Positions 20,256-32,405 of a stretch of 64,000 nt of DNA are shown here, one piece after another. A program made the translations under genes and the position numbers. The notes below the pieces were generated by a model that saw only the letters and a program-made list of their open reading frames with translations, did no database searches and had not been told where the DNA came from. The DNA comes from Phytopythium helicoides (taxonomy: Eukaryota; Oomycota; Peronosporomycetes; Pythiales; Pythiaceae): NCBI GenBank assembly GCA_024867545.1, contig JANFNE010000020.1:682001-746000 (forward strand), given 5' to 3'. The first letter of the stretch is position 1, and the number at the start of each line of letters is the position of its first letter.

Positions 20256-21091
20256 CGTCCACCTTTCAAAATCACTCAAAACTAAATAACCAAAACCAAA
20301 CCAACACCATGGACCCACCATGAAACGAGCGCGCAAAATACCAACAACACACAGCACATCATAGTACACTACAAAAGAGGACAAAACGGCGACCTCCGTT
20401 CATAAAAGGAATAGATAACACATATCAATACAAATAAAGTACACCCAACACATACATACCCATGGAGCGCTGCCACTTGCTACTGTGCATGTCTTCAACA
20501 CGCGCACATGTATCGGCGCGGAGGACCGCGAAATGTGTTACTACATCTGAACATCTGAACATCTGAACATCTGAACCTTGAATTGCTCGACCAGTTGGCT
20601 GGTCGTGTTGGTTCTGTACTACTTCTCGTTCTGCGACTGCTTGGTGTCCTTCTTACTCGACTCCCCCTTGCTTTCACTTCGGTTTGCGCCAACCAACCAT
20701 GTGTGACTGGCACCTCGACAAAAAGTCTTTGTGGTGCCTTTTGTCGAGTCCAGTTTTTGTCTCTTTTTGTCTTTCTTTCTTTTCGTTTCTTTTCTGTTTC
20801 TTCTCTGTTTCTTTTTTTTTCCTTTATTGGTTGGTTGGTTGGCTGGTTCGAGTTTGATTGTAACGAGTGTTGCTCCATTTGTGTGATTGATTGGTAATTT
20901 CTGGGTGGGGAAAGGCTGTCCCTCGGATCTCCGGATCAATCGCGGTGCGTGTGTGAAGGAAAGGAATGGTGGTGACAGTCGGTAGGTGTGTTGTAAAATG
21001 TAGCATAATGGGCCGGTGGGGATCGAGCGCCCGTCGATGGAAAAGCTGCCAGCGGAACTGCAGAGAAGGGAGGACACCACACAAAGAGGAC

Positions 21092-21164
21092 CGCCCCCCG
21101 TGGGGCTCGAACCCACGACCACTGGCTTAAAAGGCCAGCGCTCTACCGACTGAGCTAGACGGGC
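21092..21164 (-). tRNA. tRNA-Lys(UUU), array copy 3
   Basis: Sequence identical to copy 1, with the same flanks. Confidence 0.97.
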
Positions 21165-21346
21165 GCAGATTCGCTCATCACCGTGCACTTTCTATACACA
21201 CTCACATACACACTCACATACACACAAAACACAAACAAACAAACGACTAACAACACACTACGCATCACAAACACACACACAACATTCCGACACAACACAT
21301 ACATCATTTTACTCCACTTTCATTCACACCGTTCTTTCTTCACCAA

Positions 21347-21393
<47 letters not shown>

Positions 21394-22230
21394 CGTCCAC
21401 CTTTCAAAATCACTCAAAACTAAATAACCAAAACCAAACCAACACCATGGACCCACCATGAAACGAGCGCGCAAAATACCAACAACACACAGCACATCAT
21501 AGTACACTACAAAAGAGGACAAAACGGCGACCTCCGTTCATAAAAGGAATAGATAACACATATCAATACAAATAAAGTACACCCAACACATACATACCCA
21601 TGGAGCGCTGCCACTTGCTACTGTGCATGTCTTCAACACGCGCACATGTATCGGCGCGGAGGACCGCGAAATGTGTTACTACATCTGAACATCTGAACAT
21701 CTGAACATCTGAACCTTGAATTGCTCGACCAGTTGGCTGGTCGTGTTGGTTCTGTACTACTTCTCGTTCTGCGACTGCTTGGTGTCCTTCTTACTCGACT
21801 CCCCCTTGCTTTCACTTCGGTTTGCGCCAACCAACCATGTGTGACTGGCACCTCGACAAAAAGTCTTTGTGGTGCCTTTTGTCGAGTCCAGTTTTTGTCT
21901 CTTTTTGTCTTTCTTTCTTTTCGTTTCTTTTCTGTTTCTTCTCTGTTTCTTTTTTTTTTCCTTTATTGGTTGGTTGGTTGGCTGGTTCGAGTTTGATTGT
22001 AACGAGTGTTGCTCCATTTGTGTGATTGATTGGTAATTTCTGGGTGGGGAAAGGCTGTCCCTCGGATCTCCGGATCAATCGCGGTGCGTGTGTGAAGGAA
22101 AGGAATGGTGGTGACAGTCGGTAGGTGTGTTGTAAAATGTAGCATAATGGGCCGGTGGGGATCGAGCGCCCGTCGATGGAAAAGCTGCCAGCGGAACTGC
22201 AGAGAAGGGAGGACACCACACAAAGAGGAC

Positions 22231-22303
22231 CGCCCCCCGTGGGGCTCGAACCCACGACCACTGGCTTAAAAGGCCAGCGCTCTACCGACTGAGCTAGACG
22301 GGC
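22231..22303 (-). tRNA. tRNA-Lys(UUU), array copy 4
   Basis: Sequence identical to copy 1, with the same flanks. Confidence 0.97.
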
Positions 22304-22485
22304 GCAGATTCGCTCATCACCGTGCACTTTCTATACACACTCACATACACACTCACATACACACAAAACACAAACAAACAAACGACTAACAACACACTAC
22401 GCATCACAAACACACACACAACATTCCGACACAACACATACATCATTTTACTCCACTTTCATTCACACCGTTCTTTCTTCACCAA

Positions 22486-22528
<43 letters not shown>

Positions 22529-23365
22529 CGTCCACCTTTCAAAATCACTCAAAACTAAATAACCAAAACCAAACCAACACCATGGACCCACCATGAAACG
22601 AGCGCGCAAAATACCAACAACACACAGCACATCATAGTACACTACAAAAGAGGACAAAACGGCGACCTCCGTTCATAAAAGGAATAGATAACACATATCA
22701 ATACAAATAAAGTACACCCAACACATACATACCCATGGAGCGCTGCCACTTGCTACTGTGCATGTCTTCAACACGCGCACATGTATCGGCGCGGAGGACC
22801 GCGAAATGTGTTACTACATCTGAACATCTGAACATCTGAACATCTGAACCTTGAATTGCTCGACCAGTTGGCTGGTCGTGTTGGTTCTGTACTACTTCTC
22901 GTTCTGCGACTGCTTGGTGTCCTTCTTACTCGACTCCCCCTTGCTTTCACTTCGGTTTGCGCCAACCAACCATGTGTGACTGGCACCTCGACAAAAAGTC
23001 TTTGTGGTGCCTTTTGTCGAGTCCAGTTTTTGTCTCTTTTTGTCTTTCTTTCTTTTCGTTTCTTTTCTGTTTCTTCTCTGTTTCTTTTTTTTTTCCTTTA
23101 TTGGTTGGTTGGTTGGCTGGTTCGAGTTTGATTGTAACGAGTGTTGCTCCATTTGTGTGATTGATTGGTAATTTCTGGGTGGGGAAAGGCTGTCCCTCGG
23201 ATCTCCGGATCAATCGCGGTGCGTGTGTGAAGGAAAGGAATGGTGGTGACAGTCGGTAGGTGTGTTGTAAAATGTAGCATAATGGGCCGGTGGGGATCGA
23301 GCGCCCGTCGATGGAAAAGCTGCCAGCGGAACTGCAGAGAAGGGAGGACACCACACAAAGAGGAC

Positions 23366-23438
23366 CGCCCCCCGTGGGGCTCGAACCCACGACCACTGGC
23401 TTAAAAGGCCAGCGCTCTACCGACTGAGCTAGACGGGC
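23366..23438 (-). tRNA. tRNA-Lys(UUU), array copy 5
   Basis: Sequence identical to copy 1; its unit has the longest (CA)n tract I measured. Confidence 0.97.
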
Positions 23439-23620
23439 GCAGATTCGCTCATCACCGTGCACTTTCTATACACACTCACATACACACTCACATACACACA
23501 AAACACAAACAAACAAACGACTAACAACACACTACGCATCACAAACACACACACAACATTCCGACACAACACATACATCATTTTACTCCACTTTCATTCA
23601 CACCGTTCTTTCTTCACCAA

Positions 23621-23701
<81 letters not shown>

Positions 23702-24539
23702 CGTCCACCTTTCAAAATCACTCAAAACTAAATAACCAAAACCAAACCAACACCATGGACCCACCATGAAACGAGCGCGCAAAATACCAACAACACACAG
23801 CACATCATAGTACACTACAAAAGAGGACAAAACGGCGACCTCCGTTCATAAAAGGAATAGATAACACATATCAATACAAATAAAGTACACCCAACACATA
23901 CATACCCATGGAGCGCTGCCACTTGCTACTGTGCATGTCTTCAACACGCGCACATGTATCGGCGCGGAGGACCGCGAAATGTGTTACTACATCTGAACAT
24001 CTGAACATCTGAACATCTGAACCTTGAATTGCTCGACCAGTTGGCTGGTCGTGTTGGTTCTGTACTACTTCTCGTTCTGCGACTGCTTGGTGTCCTTCTT
24101 ACTCGACTCCCCCTTGCTTTCACTTCGGTTTGCGCCAACCAACCATGTGTGACTGGCACCTCGACAAAAAGTCTTTGTGGTGCCTTTTGTCGAGTCCAGT
24201 TTTTGTCTCTTTTTGTCTTTCTTTCTTTTCGTTTCTTTTCTGTTTCTTCTCTGTTTCTTTTTTTTTTTCCTTTATTGGTTGGTTGGTTGGCTGGTTCGAG
24301 TTTGATTGTAACGAGTGTTGCTCCATTTGTGTGATTGATTGGTAATTTCTGGGTGGGGAAAGGCTGTCCCTCGGATCTCCGGATCAATCGCGGTGCGTGT
24401 GTGAAGGAAAGGAATGGTGGTGACAGTCGGTAGGTGTGTTGTAAAATGTAGCATAATGGGCCGGTGGGGATCGAGCGCCCGTCGATGGAAAAGCTGCCAG
24501 CGGAACTGCAGAGAAGGGAGGACACCACACAAAGAGGAC

Positions 24540-24612
24540 CGCCCCCCGTGGGGCTCGAACCCACGACCACTGGCTTAAAAGGCCAGCGCTCTACCGACTG
24601 AGCTAGACGGGC
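24540..24612 (-). tRNA. tRNA-Lys(UUU), array copy 6
   Basis: Sequence identical to copy 1; its unit has the longest T run I saw. Confidence 0.97.
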
Positions 24613-24794
24613 GCAGATTCGCTCATCACCGTGCACTTTCTATACACACTCACATACACACTCACATACACACAAAACACAAACAAACAAACGACTAACA
24701 ACACACTACGCATCACAAACACACACACAACATTCCGACACAACACATACATCATTTTACTCCACTTTCATTCACACCGTTCTTTCTTCACCAA

Positions 24795-24837
<43 letters not shown>

Positions 24838-25673
24838 CGTCCACCTTTCAAAATCACTCAAAACTAAATAACCAAAACCAAACCAACACCATGGACCCAC
24901 CATGAAACGAGCGCGCAAAATACCAACAACACACAGCACATCATAGTACACTACAAAAGAGGACAAAACGGCGACCTCCGTTCATAAAAGGAATAGATAA
25001 CACATATCAATACAAATAAAGTACACCCAACACATACATACCCATGGAGCGCTGCCACTTGCTACTGTGCATGTCTTCAACACGCGCACATGTATCGGCG
25101 CGGAGGACCGCGAAATGTGTTACTACATCTGAACATCTGAACATCTGAACATCTGAACCTTGAATTGCTCGACCAGTTGGCTGGTCGTGTTGGTTCTGTA
25201 CTACTTCTCGTTCTGCGACTGCTTGGTGTCCTTCTTACTCGACTCCCCCTTGCTTTCACTTCGGTTTGCGCCAACCAACCATGTGTGACTGGCACCTCGA
25301 CAAAAAGTCTTTGTGGTGCCTTTTGTCGAGTCCAGTTTTTGTCTCTTTTTGTCTTTCTTTCTTTTCGTTTCTTTTCTGTTTCTTCTCTGTTTCTTTTTTT
25401 TTCCTTTATTGGTTGGTTGGTTGGCTGGTTCGAGTTTGATTGTAACGAGTGTTGCTCCATTTGTGTGATTGATTGGTAATTTCTGGGTGGGGAAAGGCTG
25501 TCCCTCGGATCTCCGGATCAATCGCGGTGCGTGTGTGAAGGAAAGGAATGGTGGTGACAGTCGGTAGGTGTGTTGTAAAATGTAGCATAATGGGCCGGTG
25601 GGGATCGAGCGCCCGTCGATGGAAAAGCTGCCAGCGGAACTGCAGAGAAGGGAGGACACCACACAAAGAGGAC

Positions 25674-25746
25674 CGCCCCCCGTGGGGCTCGAACCCACGA
25701 CCACTGGCTTAAAAGGCCAGCGCTCTACCGACTGAGCTAGACGGGC
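25674..25746 (-). tRNA. tRNA-Lys(UUU), array copy 7
   Basis: Sequence identical to copy 1, with the same flanks. Confidence 0.97.
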
Positions 25747-25928
25747 GCAGATTCGCTCATCACCGTGCACTTTCTATACACACTCACATACACACTCACA
25801 TACACACAAAACACAAACAAACAAACGACTAACAACACACTACGCATCACAAACACACACACAACATTCCGACACAACACATACATCATTTTACTCCACT
25901 TTCATTCACACCGTTCTTTCTTCACCAA

Positions 25929-25967
<39 letters not shown>

Positions 25968-26804
25968 CGTCCACCTTTCAAAATCACTCAAAACTAAATA
26001 ACCAAAACCAAACCAACACCATGGACCCACCATGAAACGAGCGCGCAAAATACCAACAACACACAGCACATCATAGTACACTACAAAAGAGGACAAAACG
26101 GCGACCTCCGTTCATAAAAGGAATAGATAACACATATCAATACAAATAAAGTACACCCAACACATACATACCCATGGAGCGCTGCCACTTGCTACTGTGC
26201 ATGTCTTCAACACGCGCACATGTATCGGCGCGGAGGACCGCGAAATGTGTTACTACATCTGAACATCTGAACATCTGAACATCTGAACCTTGAATTGCTC
26301 GACCAGTTGGCTGGTCGTGTTGGTTCTGTACTACTTCTCGTTCTGCGACTGCTTGGTGTCCTTCTTACTCGACTCCCCCTTGCTTTCACTTCGGTTTGCG
26401 CCAACCAACCATGTGTGACTGGCACCTCGACAAAAAGTCTTTGTGGTGCCTTTTGTCGAGTCCAGTTTTTGTCTCTTTTTGTCTTTCTTTCTTTTCGTTT
26501 CTTTTCTGTTTCTTCTCTGTTTCTTTTTTTTTTCCTTTATTGGTTGGTTGGTTGGCTGGTTCGAGTTTGATTGTAACGAGTGTTGCTCCATTTGTGTGAT
26601 TGATTGGTAATTTCTGGGTGGGGAAAGGCTGTCCCTCGGATCTCCGGATCAATCGCGGTGCGTGTGTGAAGGAAAGGAATGGTGGTGACAGTCGGTAGGT
26701 GTGTTGTAAAATGTAGCATAATGGGCCGGTGGGGATCGAGCGCCCGTCGATGGAAAAGCTGCCAGCGGAACTGCAGAGAAGGGAGGACACCACACAAAGA
26801 GGAC

Positions 26805-26877
26805 CGCCCCCCGTGGGGCTCGAACCCACGACCACTGGCTTAAAAGGCCAGCGCTCTACCGACTGAGCTAGACGGGC
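26805..26877 (-). tRNA. tRNA-Lys(UUU), array copy 8
   Basis: Sequence identical to copy 1, with the same flanks. Confidence 0.97.
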
Positions 26878-27059
26878 GCAGATTCGCTCATCACCGTGCA
26901 CTTTCTATACACACTCACATACACACTCACATACACACAAAACACAAACAAACAAACGACTAACAACACACTACGCATCACAAACACACACACAACATTC
27001 CGACACAACACATACATCATTTTACTCCACTTTCATTCACACCGTTCTTTCTTCACCAA

Positions 27060-27136
<77 letters not shown>

Positions 27137-27973
27137 CGTCCACCTTTCAAAATCACTCAAAACTAAATAACCAAAACCAAACCAACACCATGGACCCACC
27201 ATGAAACGAGCGCGCAAAATACCAACAACACACAGCACATCATAGTACACTACAAAAGAGGACAAAACGGCGACCTCCGTTCATAAAAGGAATAGATAAC
27301 ACATATCAATACAAATAAAGTACACCCAACACATACATACCCATGGAGCGCTGCCACTTGCTACTGTGCATGTCTTCAACACGCGCACATGTATCGGCGC
27401 GGAGGACCGCGAAATGTGTTACTACATCTGAACATCTGAACATCTGAACATCTGAACCTTGAATTGCTCGACCAGTTGGCTGGTCGTGTTGGTTCTGTAC
27501 TACTTCTCGTTCTGCGACTGCTTGGTGTCCTTCTTACTCGACTCCCCCTTGCTTTCACTTCGGTTTGCGCCAACCAACCATGTGTGACTGGCACCTCGAC
27601 AAAAAGTCTTTGTGGTGCCTTTTGTCGAGTCCAGTTTTTGTCTCTTTTTGTCTTTCTTTCTTTTCGTTTCTTTTCTGTTTCTTCTCTGTTTCTTTTTTTT
27701 TTCCTTTATTGGTTGGTTGGTTGGCTGGTTCGAGTTTGATTGTAACGAGTGTTGCTCCATTTGTGTGATTGATTGGTAATTTCTGGGTGGGGAAAGGCTG
27801 TCCCTCGGATCTCCGGATCAATCGCGGTGCGTGTGTGAAGGAAAGGAATGGTGGTGACAGTCGGTAGGTGTGTTGTAAAATGTAGCATAATGGGCCGGTG
27901 GGGATCGAGCGCCCGTCGATGGAAAAGCTGCCAGCGGAACTGCAGAGAAGGGAGGACACCACACAAAGAGGAC

Positions 27974-28046
27974 CGCCCCCCGTGGGGCTCGAACCCACGA
28001 CCACTGGCTTAAAAGGCCAGCGCTCTACCGACTGAGCTAGACGGGC
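27974..28046 (-). tRNA. tRNA-Lys(UUU), array copy 9
   Basis: Sequence identical to copy 1, with the same flanks. Confidence 0.97.
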
Positions 28047-28228
28047 GCAGATTCGCTCATCACCGTGCACTTTCTATACACACTCACATACACACTCACA
28101 TACACACAAAACACAAACAAACAAACGACTAACAACACACTACGCATCACAAACACACACACAACATTCCGACACAACACATACATCATTTTACTCCACT
28201 TTCATTCACACCGTTCTTTCTTCACCAA

Positions 28229-28271
<43 letters not shown>

Positions 28272-29108
28272 CGTCCACCTTTCAAAATCACTCAAAACTA
28301 AATAACCAAAACCAAACCAACACCATGGACCCACCATGAAACGAGCGCGCAAAATACCAACAACACACAGCACATCATAGTACACTACAAAAGAGGACAA
28401 AACGGCGACCTCCGTTCATAAAAGGAATAGATAACACATATCAATACAAATAAAGTACACCCAACACATACATACCCATGGAGCGCTGCCACTTGCTACT
28501 GTGCATGTCTTCAACACGCGCACATGTATCGGCGCGGAGGACCGCGAAATGTGTTACTACATCTGAACATCTGAACATCTGAACATCTGAACCTTGAATT
28601 GCTCGACCAGTTGGCTGGTCGTGTTGGTTCTGTACTACTTCTCGTTCTGCGACTGCTTGGTGTCCTTCTTACTCGACTCCCCCTTGCTTTCACTTCGGTT
28701 TGCGCCAACCAACCATGTGTGACTGGCACCTCGACAAAAAGTCTTTGTGGTGCCTTTTGTCGAGTCCAGTTTTTGTCTCTTTTTGTCTTTCTTTCTTTTC
28801 GTTTCTTTTCTGTTTCTTCTCTGTTTCTTTTTTTTTTCCTTTATTGGTTGGTTGGTTGGCTGGTTCGAGTTTGATTGTAACGAGTGTTGCTCCATTTGTG
28901 TGATTGATTGGTAATTTCTGGGTGGGGAAAGGCTGTCCCTCGGATCTCCGGATCAATCGCGGTGCGTGTGTGAAGGAAAGGAATGGTGGTGACAGTCGGT
29001 AGGTGTGTTGTAAAATGTAGCATAATGGGCCGGTGGGGATCGAGCGCCCGTCGATGGAAAAGCTGCCAGCGGAACTGCAGAGAAGGGAGGACACCACACA
29101 AAGAGGAC

Positions 29109-29181
29109 CGCCCCCCGTGGGGCTCGAACCCACGACCACTGGCTTAAAAGGCCAGCGCTCTACCGACTGAGCTAGACGGGC
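29109..29181 (-). tRNA. tRNA-Lys(UUU), array copy 10
   Basis: Sequence identical to copy 1, with the same flanks. Confidence 0.97.
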
Positions 29182-29363
29182 GCAGATTCGCTCATCACCG
29201 TGCACTTTCTATACACACTCACATACACACTCACATACACACAAAACACAAACAAACAAACGACTAACAACACACTACGCATCACAAACACACACACAAC
29301 ATTCCGACACAACACATACATCATTTTACTCCACTTTCATTCACACCGTTCTTTCTTCACCAA

Positions 29364-29406
<43 letters not shown>

Positions 29407-30243
29407 CGTCCACCTTTCAAAATCACTCAAAACTAAATAACCAAAACCAAACCAACACCATGGACCCACCATGAAACGAGCGCGCAAAATACCAACAACA
29501 CACAGCACATCATAGTACACTACAAAAGAGGACAAAACGGCGACCTCCGTTCATAAAAGGAATAGATAACACATATCAATACAAATAAAGTACACCCAAC
29601 ACATACATACCCATGGAGCGCTGCCACTTGCTACTGTGCATGTCTTCAACACGCGCACATGTATCGGCGCGGAGGACCGCGAAATGTGTTACTACATCTG
29701 AACATCTGAACATCTGAACATCTGAACCTTGAATTGCTCGACCAGTTGGCTGGTCGTGTTGGTTCTGTACTACTTCTCGTTCTGCGACTGCTTGGTGTCC
29801 TTCTTACTCGACTCCCCCTTGCTTTCACTTCGGTTTGCGCCAACCAACCATGTGTGACTGGCACCTCGACAAAAAGTCTTTGTGGTGCCTTTTGTCGAGT
29901 CCAGTTTTTGTCTCTTTTTGTCTTTCTTTCTTTTCGTTTCTTTTCTGTTTCTTCTCTGTTTCTTTTTTTTTTCCTTTATTGGTTGGTTGGTTGGCTGGTT
30001 CGAGTTTGATTGTAACGAGTGTTGCTCCATTTGTGTGATTGATTGGTAATTTCTGGGTGGGGAAAGGCTGTCCCTCGGATCTCCGGATCAATCGCGGTGC
30101 GTGTGTGAAGGAAAGGAATGGTGGTGACAGTCGGTAGGTGTGTTGTAAAATGTAGCATAATGGGCCGGTGGGGATCGAGCGCCCGTCGATGGAAAAGCTG
30201 CCAGCGGAACTGCAGAGAAGGGAGGACACCACACAAAGAGGAC

Positions 30244-30316
30244 CGCCCCCCGTGGGGCTCGAACCCACGACCACTGGCTTAAAAGGCCAGCGCTCTACCG
30301 ACTGAGCTAGACGGGC
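30244..30316 (-). tRNA. tRNA-Lys(UUU), array copy 11
   Basis: Sequence identical to copy 1, with the same flanks. Confidence 0.97.
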
Positions 30317-30498
30317 GCAGATTCGCTCATCACCGTGCACTTTCTATACACACTCACATACACACTCACATACACACAAAACACAAACAAACAAACGACT
30401 AACAACACACTACGCATCACAAACACACACACAACATTCCGACACAACACATACATCATTTTACTCCACTTTCATTCACACCGTTCTTTCTTCACCAA

Positions 30499-30537
<39 letters not shown>

Positions 30538-31374
30538 CGTCCACCTTTCAAAATCACTCAAAACTAAATAACCAAAACCAAACCAACACCATGGACCCAC
30601 CATGAAACGAGCGCGCAAAATACCAACAACACACAGCACATCATAGTACACTACAAAAGAGGACAAAACGGCGACCTCCGTTCATAAAAGGAATAGATAA
30701 CACATATCAATACAAATAAAGTACACCCAACACATACATACCCATGGAGCGCTGCCACTTGCTACTGTGCATGTCTTCAACACGCGCACATGTATCGGCG
30801 CGGAGGACCGCGAAATGTGTTACTACATCTGAACATCTGAACATCTGAACATCTGAACCTTGAATTGCTCGACCAGTTGGCTGGTCGTGTTGGTTCTGTA
30901 CTACTTCTCGTTCTGCGACTGCTTGGTGTCCTTCTTACTCGACTCCCCCTTGCTTTCACTTCGGTTTGCGCCAACCAACCATGTGTGACTGGCACCTCGA
31001 CAAAAAGTCTTTGTGGTGCCTTTTGTCGAGTCCAGTTTTTGTCTCTTTTTGTCTTTCTTTCTTTTCGTTTCTTTTCTGTTTCTTCTCTGTTTCTTTTTTT
31101 TTTCCTTTATTGGTTGGTTGGTTGGCTGGTTCGAGTTTGATTGTAACGAGTGTTGCTCCATTTGTGTGATTGATTGGTAATTTCTGGGTGGGGAAAGGCT
31201 GTCCCTCGGATCTCCGGATCAATCGCGGTGCGTGTGTGAAGGAAAGGAATGGTGGTGACAGTCGGTAGGTGTGTTGTAAAATGTAGCATAATGGGCCGGT
31301 GGGGATCGAGCGCCCGTCGATGGAAAAGCTGCCAGCGGAACTGCAGAGAAGGGAGGACACCACACAAAGAGGAC

Positions 31375-31447
31375 CGCCCCCCGTGGGGCTCGAACCCACG
31401 ACCACTGGCTTAAAAGGCCAGCGCTCTACCGACTGAGCTAGACGGGC
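31375..31447 (-). tRNA. tRNA-Lys(UUU), array copy 12 (array edge)
   Basis: The tRNA is identical to copy 1, but unit homology stops about 3 bp beyond its 5' end (CTGCTTAGTAAC replaces CAGATTCGCTC). It therefore lacks the array's TATA-like upstream region and (CA)n tract. Its internal A and B boxes are intact. Confidence 0.95.
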
Positions 31448-31571
31448 GCTGCTTAGTAACATTTCTCCAGAGTTAACTTTATACACTAGCTGCCTAACAT
31501 CGTCGAACCCTGCGCGAAGCCTATGGAGGTAGGGATAGTATTGGGTCAGATGCTGTGGTTTAGATTATTTT

Positions 31572-31886
31572 GTGGTGCTGTCACCATTATCGCTGTCACA
31601 GTTGCGTCCTTTTAAAGTCGTCGCCGATTCAATTCACACCAACTTTATCTTTGATCTTCTGCCAACCAACCTCGGACGCACTGGGGTTGTTGTCGTGGTG
31701 AATTGCGTCAGCATGAAGGTGGAGCACACCCTTGCTTCGGTCAAGGCCATCGACCGTCTTTCTTTTCTTAGACACAGTCTTCCATCTACCGGAATCTATA
31801 AAAGCACAATGTTCGTAGAAGCGTTCCGGTGCTGCCTGTTCGAGTCAAATACAAACGGGAACTGCTACACCTTGGCTTCAAGGTAG
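31572..31886 (+). pseudogene. Ty3/gypsy integrase relic
   Basis: One frame reads HTNFIFDLLPTNLGRTGVVV followed by VNCVSMKVEHTLA. This follows the gypsy integrase core pattern (SMDFI..LP....TGI...VDR.SKM.H). Only the first catalytic region is recognisable, and no other pol domain is seen in frame. A short decayed fragment. Confidence 0.5.
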
Positions 31887-32000
31887 CGCCGCTGGCCGTC
31901 GGGCGCGGGCGGTAGCGAGATCTTGGCCTTCTTGAACGGTTTTGTCGCGAAATACACCAGGAACAGGTCGGCATCCACCCCCACGTGGATCGGTACTGCG
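31865..32000 (-). pseudogene. Unidentified coding-like fragment
   Basis: The minus strand reads VPIHVGVDADLFLVYF, then KPFKKAKISLPPAPDGQ and a stop at 31865. The hydrophobic and charged pattern resembles the tail of a real protein, but nothing in frame extends it upstream. I do not recognise it. Confidence 0.25.
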
Positions 32001-32006
32001 CGTGGT

Positions 32007-32027
32007 GTAACTGGGCTACCCAGTTAC
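32007..32027. repeat. Perfect inverted repeat
   Basis: GTAACTGGG and CCCAGTTAC flank a 3-nt spacer. It lies at the upstream edge of the minus-strand fragment and might be a terminus or insertion scar. Confidence 0.5.
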
Positions 32028-32405
32028 GTGACATACACGTGCGCGTGTATGGCTGCCAGGACGTACGCAGCGGAAAAGTGACTCGACACTATTCCGTCAA
32101 GAGCTTGACAAGCAATAGGGTATCCCACGCCACTGCCGACGCTCGGAACGGAGGCATGATGACGTACCACTGCTCCACAGATCTGCGCTTTCCGCACAAT
32201 GTGCAACACGCAGATTTGTGCCCAGCACAAACTGCGAGTTGTTTGTGAAGCTCACTGCACAAACTGTGTTGCCCTGTTTCATGTGGGCGCCACAGTCGAA
32301 ACAGCGTGTGTCGGGCAGCTGGCTTGGTAGCTGCACGACTGTGCCGGTCTCACTATCTACCACAAGCCGAAGCATCGTCGGCACCTCGAATGGGAAGAGT
32401 CGGGT

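Larger units (their letters stand above)
18131..31450 (-). repeat. Tandem array of ~1.13-kb units, each with a tRNA-Lys(UUU) gene
   Basis: Twelve tRNA copies and eleven full intervals of near-identical sequence. tRNA-to-tRNA distances are 1136, 1164, 1139, 1135, 1174, 1134, 1131, 1169, 1135, 1135 and 1131 bp. In the four intervals where I measured the (CA)n tract, subtracting it leaves 1097-1099 bp. Each unit holds four ACATCTGA repeats, a 7-bp hairpin (18288-18305 in unit 1), a 10-bp hairpin (18414-18448), a T-rich pyrimidine tract ending in a 9-11 T run, GGTT repeats, the tRNA, a (CA)n tract and an AC-rich segment. I noticed one substitution in unit 1 (TTTGCACC for TTTGCGCC) and one at the head of unit 2. 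The array starts beside the hAT gene and ends just upstream of the twelfth tRNA. Confidence 0.95.

Noticed and set aside
18131..31450. CRISPR array
   Set aside because: Repeats are ~1.1 kb, contiguous and contain tRNA genes; no spacers. The host is eukaryotic.
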